Positions 40,198 to 48,428 of a stretch of 64,000 nt of DNA are shown here, one piece after another. The translations under genes and the position numbers were made by a program. Source of the stretch: Cloacibacterium normanense (GTDB lineage Bacteria; Bacteroidota; Bacteroidia; Flavobacteriales; Weeksellaceae); the NCBI RefSeq assembly GCF_002943105.1, contig NZ_PTPZ01000003.1, forward strand, positions 186,001 through 250,000, given 5' to 3'. The number at the start of each line of letters is the position of its first letter. The first letter of the stretch is position 1. The notes under the pieces are model-generated. The model saw nothing but the letters and a program-made list of their open reading frames with translations. It was not told where the DNA came from and did not search any database.

Positions 40198-42344
40198 ATT
40201 CTTTCCAATTCATTTCCATCAATTTGCGTTTTAAAAAGTCCGTAATTCACGGTTACTTTTCCGTTTTTGTGAATGGTTTCTATGGTTCCCACAGAGGTAG
40301 AACCCGCAATTCTTACACGTTGACCAACTTTCATCCAAACTGCGCGTTCTTTCTGGGTTTTTTCTTCCAATTTTTGGTTGGTTTCTGCAATTTGAACTTG
40401 TATATTTTCTTTTTTCAGTTGTTGTTCTACTTTACGTTTGGTAACTTTCAGTTTCTCAGATTCTGCTTTGTCTGAACCGAGTTTTCGGAATTTTTCCTGT
40501 TCCAGAATTTTTACAAAATCCTTTACGATATCTTTTCTTGATTTTCCTCGTAAATAACCATCAATAAAAGCTTCTATCTTATTCCCGAACTGTAATTTGC
40601 GGTGTTCTTCTTCATACAATTTCTGAAAATTATACAGTTTTTGTTGAAGTTGCTCATTCAGTTTTTGCAGATTTTCACGCTTATCTTCTACCGATTCTTT
40701 TTGCTCGACAAGGTTAGATTTCAGTTTTTCAACCTCAAATTTTTCTTGTTGCAATTTCACGATGGTTTTATCGAGATTTACCACGTCTTTTTCTACTTTA
40801 GAACGAGCATTTTTAATGATAAATCTTGGAATTCTATTTTTTTCTGCCACTTCAAAAGTGAAAGAACTTCCAGCTTGTCCCACTTCTAATTTATACAAAG
40901 GTTCCAATGAATATTCATCGAAAAGCATCGCAGCATTCGTTGCATTGGGCAATTGTTCTACCACCAATTTAATGTTGGTGTAATGTGTGGTGATAATCGC
41001 AAAAGATTTTTTTTCGTAGAAAAATTCCAGAAAACTTTCTGCTAAAGCGCCACCCAATTCTGGGTCAGAACCCGTCCCGAATTCATCAATCAGAAGCAAA
41101 GTATTGTCATCAGCTTCTCTGATGATTCCAGACATTTTCTTGAGTCGAGAACTGTAGGTAGAAAGATGGTTTTCAATAGATTGATTGTCACCAATATCCG
41201 TTCTGATTTTTTCAAAAAAGAACATTTCAGATTTCGGATGAACAGGCACTAAAATCCCGCTTTGTATCATCAATTGAAGCAAACCAACGGTTTTCAGTGT
41301 AATCGATTTTCCACCAGCATTTGGTCCAGAAATACAGAGAATTCGGTTATGCTCTGTCAAAGTCAATGTTTGCGGATAGATTTCCTTTTTTTCTTCTCGG
41401 TTTCTCAATAAAAGCAACGGGTGAAATGCGTTGACCAATCTCATGGTTTTATGACGATTGATTTTGGGCAAAACGCCACCAATTTTTTCTGCAAATTTGG
41501 CTTTTGCTCTCGTAATGTCTAAATCGAAAATATATTTTTGATATTCTTCTAATTCAGGCGCGAAAATGGCAATTTCTGCCGTAAGTTTTCGCAGAATTTT
41601 ATCCACTTCTTTCTTTTCTTCTTCTTCCGCTTCACGAAGTTTAAAGTAATGTCTAGAAACACTTTCTGGCTGAATATACGTGATAGAACCCGTTTTAGAA
41701 ACGCCTAAAACTCTACCGGGAACTCTTTTTTTGAAACCAGATTTTACTGCCAAAACTCTTTGGTCATCAATCACCGTTTCTTTAATTTCATCTAAAAAAT
41801 CGGTGGAAGAAAGGTGAGAAAGTGTTTTGCTAAAATTCTCTTGAATATGTTTTTTAGCGTGCTGAATTTCGGTTCTCAAAGATTTTAAAATGGGTGAAGC
41901 TTCAGATTTTACTTCACCAAAACGATTAAAAACTTTGTCGATTTTATCTACAATTTCCTTCTTGAAATCCAATTGCATCACTTCTTCCAACAAAATAGGG
42001 AAAGTTTCGGCAAGTGAAGGAAAGAATTTCTGCAATTTCCCGATTTGTTCGGTGAGGTTTTTAATCTTGATAAAAGCAGCGTTTTCTAACCTGAAATTTT
42101 CGATGTGCATTACCTTGAGTTCTGCTTCTATATCTTCGTATTCACTAAACGGAATTGCGTTTGAACTCTCATAACTCGTGAGATATTCGGCAGTTTTTTT
42201 CAAAGTAATTTCTGCTTCATCTATTTTTAAAAGTTTGAGATGAAGGATTTTTTCTGCCACTTTTGGCGAATACGCATAAGGAGAAATTTCCGCGAGTAAT
42301 TTCGGGAATTCTAATTCTTGTAAATTTTCTTTGGTTACTTGCAC
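40194..42344 (-). CDS. mutS2: MutS2-type ATPase without a C-terminal Smr domain
   Basis: 716 residues. The MutS core/lever region is followed by the ATPase: Walker A GPNAGGKSITLKT, Walker B LLLIDEFGTGSDPELGGALAESFLEFF and the signature ATNAAMLFDEYSLEPLYKLEVGQAGSSFTFEVAEKN. A coiled-coil of about 100 residues follows (VEKDVVNLDKTIVKLQQEKFEVEKL) and a small beta-domain ends the protein (VGQRVRIAGSTSVGTIETIHKNGKVTVNYGLFK). The usual Smr nuclease domain of about 80 residues (with its DLR/HGxG motifs) is absent. MutS2 limits recombination or rescues collided ribosomes; without Smr the nuclease step would need a partner. Confidence 0.88.
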   Translation of the reverse strand: MQVTKENLQELEFPKLLAEISPYAYSPKVAEKILHLKLLKIDEAEITLKKTAEYLTSYESSNAIPFSEYEDIEAELKVMHIENFRLENAAFIKIKNLTEQIGKLQKFFPSLAETFPILLEEVMQLDFKKEIVDKIDKVFNRFGEVKSEASPILKSLRTEIQHAKKHIQENFSKTLSHLSSTDFLDEIKETVIDDQRVLAVKSGFKKRVPGRVLGVSKTGSITYIQPESVSRHYFKLREAEEEEKKEVDKILRKLTAEIAIFAPELEEYQKYIFDLDITRAKAKFAEKIGGVLPKINRHKTMRLVNAFHPLLLLRNREEKKEIYPQTLTLTEHNRILCISGPNAGGKSITLKTVGLLQLMIQSGILVPVHPKSEMFFFEKIRTDIGDNQSIENHLSTYSSRLKKMSGIIREADDNTLLLIDEFGTGSDPELGGALAESFLEFFYEKKSFAIITTHYTNIKLVVEQLPNATNAAMLFDEYSLEPLYKLEVGQAGSSFTFEVAEKNRIPRFIIKNARSKVEKDVVNLDKTIVKLQQEKFEVEKLKSNLVEQKESVEDKRENLQKLNEQLQQKLYNFQKLYEEEHRKLQFGNKIEAFIDGYLRGKSRKDIVKDFVKILEQEKFRKLGSDKAESEKLKVTKRKVEQQLKKENIQVQIAETNQKLEEKTQKERAVWMKVGQRVRIAGSTSVGTIETIHKNGKVTVNYGLFKTQIDGNELERI

Positions 42345-42380
42345 AATGCAAAGATAATGTAAAGTCGTTGAATTGTAAAG

Positions 42381-42414
42381 TTGTAAAATCGTTCCGATGA
42401 TTTTTGTAAATTTG
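42381..42414 (+). promoter_or_regulatory. Promoter for the lipoprotein pair
   Basis: TTG (42381-42383), 23 bases, TAAATTTG (42407-42414), 15 bases before ATG 42429. The TTG sits in an AATTGTAAAGTTGTAAAA direct repeat. Confidence 0.55.
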
Positions 42415-42428
42415 ATGAAATGAATTTT

Positions 42429-42806
42429 ATGAAAAAACTAATAGCGATTTTAACTTTTTTGAGTTTGATTTCTTGTGGAAATACTTTTCCTGAAAAGCGA
42501 AGTTTTGATAAAATAAATTCTATCGAAATTGAAAACATTCATATAAAGAAAAATTTGAATGATTCAATAGTTGTAGATTTTAGTAAAAATGATATTGAAA
42601 ATTTTGTAAATGAGATTAATTCTTCAAATAAATTAGAGTTAAGAAAAGCAATTCCAAATTATTGGATTTTTGTGAAATTTAAGAATGGAAATGAGCGTAA
42701 ATTTAAATTAACTGATACTTATATTGGAGAAAATGATTGGTATATGAAGACTAGAAAAACTAACTTGTTTCAAAATATATACATTGAAAATCAAAAGTCT
42801 AAATAA
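42429..42806 (+). CDS. Small lipoprotein, unknown function
   Basis: 125 residues from ATG 42429 (ATG 42420 adds only MNF). Lipoprotein signal MKKLIAILTFLSLISCGN with lipobox LISC. The mature part is charged, with a beta-rich end (WIFVKFKNGNERKFKLTDTYIGENDWYM). Its signal peptide is almost the same as that of the next gene (KKLI-I-T-LSLISC), which suggests a duplicated or recombined leader, although the mature parts differ. No family recognised. Confidence 0.65.
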   Translation: MKKLIAILTFLSLISCGNTFPEKRSFDKINSIEIENIHIKKNLNDSIVVDFSKNDIENFVNEINSSNKLELRKAIPNYWIFVKFKNGNERKFKLTDTYIGENDWYMKTRKTNLFQNIYIENQKSK

Positions 42807-42813
42807 TAAAACT

Positions 42814-43527
42814 ATGAAAAAACTAATAACAATTTTCACGGTTTTAAGTTTGATTTCTTGTAAAAAGGAAGTTCAAACATTTTCCAAAAACATAACAATA
42901 ATTCAAGATACTGTTCAAAATTTAAAAATAAAAAATATAAAAGAAAAGGATTATGCAATATCTAATATCATGTATATTGGGAAAATAAAAGATAGTGTAG
43001 AATTGTTAGATAATCTTTTTTTACCACCTCCTCCTGAACCTTTGGTAAGTTCTAATGAAGATAAGAAGTGGAAAAAATATAGATTGAAAAAAGAAATGAT
43101 TTGGAAAGATTTGATGAAATATTTAAAAGATTTTCACAAGTATCAATTGATTAAAAAAGGAAATATTACTCTTGAATTCAATGAAAAAGATACAATTATT
43201 AGTTTTGATGATATTAATCTAGACTATTATAAAAGTTTTCCCATATTTATAAAAAATGTTTCAAAAGATACTTTGAGTTTAGGAACAGAAGGTTATTTCC
43301 CGCTAATATTAGAAGCGAAAAATAAAAAAGGAAAATGGATTGAAGTAAATAAGTTTCCATATAATTGTGGTTCTTTTTTTAAATTAGTTTGTTTACCTCC
43401 AAACGAAATTATTATTACTTCAATGTTTCACTACAAAGGAAATTATAAAACAAAATTAAGATTTAAAATTTTAGATTTTGTTTCAAGAGAATATGATGGA
43501 AGTATAAACGAAGAACAATTCAGATAA
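42814..43527 (+). CDS. Lipoprotein, unknown function
   Basis: 237 residues from ATG 42814 (MKKLITIFTVLSLISCKKE; lipobox LISC, Cys about 16); the longer frame from 42784 overlaps the previous gene without family support. The mature part carries NLFLPPPPEPLVSS and a beta-rich C-terminal half (FPIFIKNVSKDTLSLGTEGYFPLILEAKNKKGKWIEV...NCGSFFKLVCLPPNEIIIT), like a domain for surface binding. Seven bases after the upstream lipoprotein; probably one operon. More AT-rich than its neighbours. No family recognised. Confidence 0.65.
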   Translation: MKKLITIFTVLSLISCKKEVQTFSKNITIIQDTVQNLKIKNIKEKDYAISNIMYIGKIKDSVELLDNLFLPPPPEPLVSSNEDKKWKKYRLKKEMIWKDLMKYLKDFHKYQLIKKGNITLEFNEKDTIISFDDINLDYYKSFPIFIKNVSKDTLSLGTEGYFPLILEAKNKKGKWIEVNKFPYNCGSFFKLVCLPPNEIIITSMFHYKGNYKTKLRFKILDFVSREYDGSINEEQFR

Positions 43528-43597
43528 TTTCAAAAGATTTTCGTTTCTTGCAATGACGATTTTACAACCCAACAAATTCACAACTTTACAACAAATC

Positions 43598-44239
43598 ATG
43601 ACTTGGACAGAAATTCTTGCCCCAATAAAAAATACAGAATATTTTGAAACGCTTTGGCGAAATGTAGAAGAAGAATATGCTACAACCAAATGTTTTCCGC
43701 CAAAAAATCAAATTTTCCGAGCGATTGAACTTACTCCTTTTGATGAAGTAGAAGTAGTGATTATTGGGCAAGATCCGTATCATAATGATTTTCAGGCAAA
43801 TGGTTTGTGTTTTTCGGTTTCTGATTTGGTAAAAGCGCCGCCATCTCTCAAAAATATTTTCACAGAACTGAAAGACGATTTGGGAATTGAAAAAAATAGT
43901 AACGAACTGGATTCTTGGGCGAAACAAGGCGTTTTATTATTGAATGCTACTTTAACAGTTCGTGCGCATGAACCGAATTCTCACAAAGATTTGGGCTGGG
44001 AAAAATTCACAGATTTTATCATCAAAGAAATTTCAGAGAAAAAAGAAAATGTGGTTTTTGTTTTGTGGGGCGCATTTGCACAAAAAAAAGCTTCGCTCAT
44101 AGATGAAACGAAGCATTTTATCATTCAGTCGGCGCATCCTTCTCCGTTTTCTGTATATAGAGGTTTCTATGGAAGCAGACCTTTTTCTAAAATTAATGAA
44201 TATCTGATTTCTAAAAATAAGAAACCGATAAACTGGTAG
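43598..44239 (+). CDS. ung: Uracil-DNA glycosylase, family 1
   Basis: 213 residues from ATG 43598 (MTWTEILAPIKNTEYF); the frame to 43553 adds 15 residues outside the family. Motif A is IIGQDPYHNDFQANGLCFSV with catalytic D59 and Y61; uracil-binding LLLNATLTVRAHEPNSH; motif B HPSPFSVYRGFYGSRPFSK with the catalytic histidine. It removes uracil from DNA in base-excision repair. The fold length is close to E. coli Ung. Followed by composite repeat C. Confidence 0.95.
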   Translation: MTWTEILAPIKNTEYFETLWRNVEEEYATTKCFPPKNQIFRAIELTPFDEVEVVIIGQDPYHNDFQANGLCFSVSDLVKAPPSLKNIFTELKDDLGIEKNSNELDSWAKQGVLLLNATLTVRAHEPNSHKDLGWEKFTDFIIKEISEKKENVVFVLWGAFAQKKASLIDETKHFIIQSAHPSPFSVYRGFYGSRPFSKINEYLISKNKKPINW

Positions 44240-44263
44240 TGAATCTTATGATTTGCCGTTCTT

Positions 44264-44354
44264 TTGCGTGAGCGATTGCAGTGTAAATCCTTTTTTTTCG
44301 ATGGCTGAGCTTGACGAAGCCACCGAAAAAAAGATTGTAACGGAAAGCGCGGTC
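44264..44354 (+). repeat. Composite hairpin repeat, copy C (diverged)
   Basis: Same layout as copies A and B, shorter: GTGAGCGATTGCAG, a T-rich arm (AATCCTTTTTTTTCG, 44286-44300), a tip GGCTGAGCTTGACGAAGCC (44303-44321), an A-rich arm CGAAAAAAAGATT (44324-44336), then GTAACGGAAAGCGCGG. It lies between the convergent ung gene and a lipoprotein gene and could act as a terminator. Confidence 0.72.
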
Positions 44355-44403
44355 TTTTTTCGGTTGTTGGCAAAAGTTTTGGCGAAAAAGACACGCCCAA
44401 AAA

Positions 44404-44883
44404 TTATTCTACTTTAATATCTACCACGTATTTTCCTTTCAGTTTTTCAAAGTTTACTTCTGTAGAATTGGCGGGATAAAAATTAACAAGCGTGTATTTG
44501 TGACCATTAAAAACGAAAGAATTTTTAAGGTTTTTTCCAGCATCATCTATCGTAGAAACGATGAATTTTCTAGGTCTAGAATGCACACTCATCACTTCTA
44601 TTTCTGCAGAAGCATAACCTGCCCAAACACAACGAGCGTTCATAGGACATCTGTTGTCTTCGGTCACATTATTGAAGGTTATGTTTACTTTTTCATTTTC
44701 TAAAAATATATTTTGTTTTTCTATCAAACGAGTAACGCCAGATTCTGGTTTTTCTGTAGGATAGGTAGAATTTACTTCTTGAGAGCTGGTTACAGGCATT
44801 TTCATTTCTGTAGATTTTTGTTGGCAAGTGCATTGAGTTACCAAAAAGGTAGCTGCTGCTAATATTAAGAATTTAGTGTTCAT
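44404..44883 (-). CDS. Lipoprotein with CPxxxxCVWAG motif, unknown function
   Basis: 159 residues. The signal MNTKFLILAAATFLVTQCTCQQ has a lipobox-like cysteine near 18. The mature domain has two cysteines in EDNRCPMNARCVWAGYASAEIEV, a motif seen in many bacterial secreted proteins of unknown role, and beta strands to the end (YTLVNFYPANSTEVNFEKLKGKYVVDIKV). Four bases separate it from the upstream DUF456 gene on the same strand. Confidence 0.7.
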   Translation of the reverse strand: MNTKFLILAAATFLVTQCTCQQKSTEMKMPVTSSQEVNSTYPTEKPESGVTRLIEKQNIFLENEKVNITFNNVTEDNRCPMNARCVWAGYASAEIEVMSVHSRPRKFIVSTIDDAGKNLKNSFVFNGHKYTLVNFYPANSTEVNFEKLKGKYVVDIKVE

Positions 44884-44887
44884 ATTT

Positions 44888-45373
44888 TTAAGAATTGAAG
44901 ATATTAATAAGTACTACCAAAAACATTGCCAATCCTACCATAAGATTAAAACCTGTTCCGTAGATAAAGCCAATGAAAGCACCTTTGGTAGCTTTGAGTG
45001 CTTTTTGTTTGTCGTTTCTATCATGCAAAAGTTCGCCTAAGAAAACACCTAATAACATACCAATAAGAAAACCAAGTGGTGGAAAAAATAAACCTACAAT
45101 CGTCCCGATAAAACCTCCGTATTTTCCGTAATTGCTGCCGCCATATTTTTCGGTGGTTTTGATAGGAATAATGTAATTGAGCACCAATGAAATGAGCGTT
45201 AAAATCCCAAAAATGACAATATACCAAATAGAAAAATCTGGATTTGCACCGTATTTGTAAAGAATTAATCCTACAAAACTCACCGCTAATCCTGGTAAAA
45301 CTGGCAAGAAAGTTCCTAGAATTCCTATTCCTATGATGATAAGTGAGACAATGGTAATAATATTTTGCTCCAT
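44888..45373 (-). CDS. DUF456 family membrane protein
   Basis: 161 residues, four transmembrane helices with Gly-rich repeats: IIGIGILGTFLPVLPGLAVSFVGLILY at the start and GGFIGTIVGLFFPPLGFLIGMLLGVFLGELL in the middle, the two hallmarks of DUF456. Function unknown. The start is divergent from the mechanosensitive channel gene; the short gap between them holds a TATTTTTG box for the latter. Confidence 0.88.
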   Translation of the reverse strand: MEQNIITIVSLIIIGIGILGTFLPVLPGLAVSFVGLILYKYGANPDFSIWYIVIFGILTLISLVLNYIIPIKTTEKYGGSNYGKYGGFIGTIVGLFFPPLGFLIGMLLGVFLGELLHDRNDKQKALKATKGAFIGFIYGTGFNLMVGLAMFLVVLINIFNS

Positions 45374-45456
45374 AAATCCTTAATTAGTTTGGTTAAAAGT
45401 AATAAATAAAAGCAAATTCCCAATGATATTTTTTATTTTTGCGTAAATTTAGCTTT

Positions 45457-46698
45457 ATGGGATTATTAAGAAAATGGAGTTTAGAAATTGGTCAGTTTGT
45501 AAAAGAAAATTTTACAGAGGAATTGACTTTGCCGGCTACTATTGGATTTAAAATCCTTTTTTTATGCTTGGTTTTTATCGTTATTGATTTTATTTCAGTA
45601 ATGTTTTGGAAATTTTTTTCTAGATTTTTGGTCAATGTTTTTAAAAGCAAACCCATTCTAAAAGAAGCATATAAACAAAAAGCTTGGCGTTCTATTGGGC
45701 ATTTTTTCTCTTTGTTTTTTGTTTACCTTATATATGATGAAATTTTTGCCGTTATTCACCCAAAAACGCATATTTATGTGGGAAGATTAATTGTTTTTGG
45801 GCAAGTAATGGTCATCGCTTTCTTGGCTTATCGTTTCGCTAAAGCTTTAGAAAATTATTACATTCAAAATAAAGATAATTATAGAATAACTGCTATTAAA
45901 GCGCTTTCTGAAACCATTAGGATTTTTGGAACTGTTGTTTTTTCATTAATAGGAATTTTTGTAATTTTTGGAATAGAACTTCAGACTGTTTTAGGAGTTT
46001 TAGGAGCTGTAACTGCGGTAATTTTGTTGGTTTTCCGAGATACCATTTTAGGATTTGTGACAGGAATTCACGTTTCTACTTCTAAAAATCTTAAAATTGG
46101 CGATTGGATTGGAATTCCGAAGTATAATATTGAAGGAAATATTCAAGATATTAATTTATTGACGACAAAAATTGTCAATTTTGACAAAACCATTTCCACA
46201 ATTCCTACCTACGATCTGCTTTCTACGGAAATCAGAAATCACCAAGTAATGTACGAAGGTAGTAGCCGAAGAATTAAGCGTTCGATTTATTTTAATATCA
46301 AGTCTTTCAAATTTGTGGATGATGAATTTTATGAAAAAGTAAAAGACATCAACTTGATTTCTGAATATATGGATAGAAAACTTCGCGAAATTGCAGAAAG
46401 CAAGAAGAATATTCCACATGCTGAAAGAATTATCAATGGTCAACAGTTAACCAACATCGGACTTTTTAGAAATTATGTGTTGAATTACCTTAAAAATAAT
46501 CCAAAAGTAGATCAAGACGAAATCGTTTTGGTTCGTCAGTTAGAAATTTCTCCTCAAGGAATGCCTTTAGAAATTTATTGTTTTGCCAATAAAGCAGAAT
46601 TGGTAGATTACGAAAGAATTCAGGCAGATATTTTTGACCATATTCTTACCGCAGCACAAGAATTTGACCTTGAAATCATGCAAATAAGTAAAGTATAA
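45457..46698 (+). CDS. MscS family mechanosensitive ion channel
   Basis: 413 residues from ATG 45457 (MGLLRKWSLEIGQFV); TTG 45439 lies inside the -7 box TATTTTTG (45434-45441). Four to five helices, the pore-lining helix (LGVLGAVTAVILLVFRDTILGFVTGIHVS) and the cytoplasmic beta domain (LKIGDWIGIPKYNIEGNIQDINLLTTKIVNFDKTISTIPTYDLLS) identify MscS. It resembles the YbdG/MscM type in having an extended C-terminal domain. It should release solutes on hypo-osmotic shock. Confidence 0.9.
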   Translation: MGLLRKWSLEIGQFVKENFTEELTLPATIGFKILFLCLVFIVIDFISVMFWKFFSRFLVNVFKSKPILKEAYKQKAWRSIGHFFSLFFVYLIYDEIFAVIHPKTHIYVGRLIVFGQVMVIAFLAYRFAKALENYYIQNKDNYRITAIKALSETIRIFGTVVFSLIGIFVIFGIELQTVLGVLGAVTAVILLVFRDTILGFVTGIHVSTSKNLKIGDWIGIPKYNIEGNIQDINLLTTKIVNFDKTISTIPTYDLLSTEIRNHQVMYEGSSRRIKRSIYFNIKSFKFVDDEFYEKVKDINLISEYMDRKLREIAESKKNIPHAERIINGQQLTNIGLFRNYVLNYLKNNPKVDQDEIVLVRQLEISPQGMPLEIYCFANKAELVDYERIQADIFDHILTAAQEFDLEIMQISKV

Positions 46699-46744
46699 TA
46701 TAAAATTTTAGAAATAGGATTATAGAAGTGGGACGAATTTTGTC

Positions 46745-46779
46745 AAAATCTAAAATCTAAAATCTAAAATCTAAAATCT
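46745..46779 (+). repeat. Five tandem copies of a 7-bp unit before pdxJ
   Basis: Five exact AAAATCT units in a row, ending 6 bases before the pdxJ ATG, where a ribosome-binding region would be. Copy number could vary by slippage. Confidence 0.9.
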
Positions 46780-46785
46780 AAAATA

Positions 46786-47505
46786 ATGACAAAATTATCA
46801 GTAAATATCAATAAAATCGCGACCATCAGAAATGCAAGAGGCGCAGAAACACCAAGTGTAACAGAAGCAGCGATTAAAATTCAGGAATTTGGTGGACAAG
46901 GAATTACCATCCACCCAAGACCAGACGAAAGACACATCACCAGAAAAGATGTGTACGATTTAAAACCTTTGGTTTATACAGAATTTAATATCGAGGGAAA
47001 TCCTCATCGTCCGTTTATTGATATGGTTTTAGAAGTAAAACCAGAGCAAGTTACCTTGGTTCCAGATGCAGATGATGCCATCACTTCTAATGCAGGTTGG
47101 GATTGCGAGAAAAATCTAGATTTTTTAAAATCTGTGATTGCAGAATTTAAAAATGCAGGCATTAGAACGTCTATTTTCCTTGACCCAAATCCTGTAATGG
47201 TGAAATTTGCAGCAGAAACAGGAACCGACAGAATAGAACTTTACACCGAAGCATACGCCAGAAATTACGAAACCGACAAAGAAGCAGCCATAAAACCCTA
47301 TTACGAAACAGCTGTAGAAGCTACAAAATACGGTTTAGGAATTAATGCAGGACACGATTTATCTCTTGACAATTTAAAGTATTTCGCCGATAATATTCCT
47401 AATTTATTGGAAGTTTCTATAGGACACGCTTTAATTTCTGAAGCATTGTATTTGGGTTTAGAAAACACCATTCAAGCGTATTTAAAGAGATTGGCGAAAT
47501 GGTAA
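46786..47505 (+). CDS. pdxJ: Pyridoxine 5'-phosphate synthase
   Basis: 239 residues, the usual length. Motifs: [36 protein letters not shown] (phosphate binding), [56 protein letters not shown] and [16 protein letters not shown] with the gating loop. It condenses 1-deoxyxylulose 5-phosphate and 3-amino-2-oxopropyl phosphate to pyridoxine 5'-phosphate, the last step of the DXP-dependent vitamin B6 route. The leader is almost all 7-bp repeats. Next gene in the same direction is a hydrolase after 149 bases. Confidence 0.95.
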   Translation: MTKLSVNINKIATIRNARGAETPSVTEAAIKIQEFGGQGITIHPRPDERHITRKDVYDLKPLVYTEFNIEGNPHRPFIDMVLEVKPEQVTLVPDADDAITSNAGWDCEKNLDFLKSVIAEFKNAGIRTSIFLDPNPVMVKFAAETGTDRIELYTEAYARNYETDKEAAIKPYYETAVEATKYGLGINAGHDLSLDNLKYFADNIPNLLEVSIGHALISEALYLGLENTIQAYLKRLAKW

Positions 47506-47654
47506 ATTCAATTGAAAGTTGATAGTTGAGAATTGAAAATTTTAAATCTGCTGAAACAGCAAAATCAGCGAGAAAAATTGTATTCTAAAGATTGATTTTT
47601 CTTTGCGAGCTTTAGAAATAAATAAAAAATTCTGCGCACTTTGCGTGAAAAAAT

Positions 47655-48428
47655 ATGCAAATTTTACATTCAAAAATATACGGACAAGAAAAAAACGGAA
47701 CGCCATTGCTCGTTTTTCATGGACTTTTCGGGATGCTAGACAATTGGGGAAGTTTCGGAAAAGAGTTTGGAGAATTGTTTCCAACTCATTTGATTGATTT
47801 AAGAAATCACGGAAAAAGTTTTCATTCAGACGAGATGAATCATCAAGTTTTGGCAGATGATATTCTGAATTATATGAATTTTCATGGCATCGAAAAAGCC
47901 AATCTTCTCGGGCATTCTCTCGGTGGAAAAGCCGTGATGACTTTCGCAATTTCTTATCCCGAAAAAGTAGAAAAACTGATTGTTGCAGATATCGCTCCAA
48001 AAGCGTATCCTCCACATCATCAGGGAATTATCAAAGCGCTTCAATCGGTAAATTTCGATGAAGTAAAATCAAGACAAGACGTGGAAAACGTTTTGGCTCA
48101 GTACATTCCAGAGAAATTTGTGATTCAGTTTTTGACTAAAAATTTGTATTGGACGGAAGATAAAAAACTCAATTGGCGTTTTAACATCAATACTTTGGCC
48201 GAAAAATACAATGATTTCGTTGCCAATGCCATAAAATTTGGAAAATTCGAGGGCGAAACTTTGTTTTTAGCAGGTGCAAAATCTCATTATATTCTTCCGC
48301 AAGATGAATTATTGATGCGCCAAAAGTTCCCGAAATATCAATTGGTTTCTATTGCTAATGCAGGACACTGGCTTCAAGCCGAAAACCCAAAAGATTTCAA
48401 TCAAGCGGTAAAAGAATTTTTAGCTTAA
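47655..48428 (+). CDS. Alpha/beta hydrolase, YbfF-like esterase
   Basis: 257 residues. Oxyanion region LLVFHGLFGMLDNWGSFGKEF, nucleophile elbow NLLGHSLGGKAVMTFA (Ser about 93), the acid in the FEGETLFLAGAKSHYI region and the histidine in SIANAGHWLQAENP complete the triad. It resembles short-chain esterase YbfF, substrate unknown. Its stop overlaps that of the convergent glycosyltransferase by four bases (TTAA shared). The upstream gap holds ATTGAAAGTTGA and CTTTGCG-type repeats. Confidence 0.85.
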   Translation: MQILHSKIYGQEKNGTPLLVFHGLFGMLDNWGSFGKEFGELFPTHLIDLRNHGKSFHSDEMNHQVLADDILNYMNFHGIEKANLLGHSLGGKAVMTFAISYPEKVEKLIVADIAPKAYPPHHQGIIKALQSVNFDEVKSRQDVENVLAQYIPEKFVIQFLTKNLYWTEDKKLNWRFNINTLAEKYNDFVANAIKFGKFEGETLFLAGAKSHYILPQDELLMRQKFPKYQLVSIANAGHWLQAENPKDFNQAVKEFLA

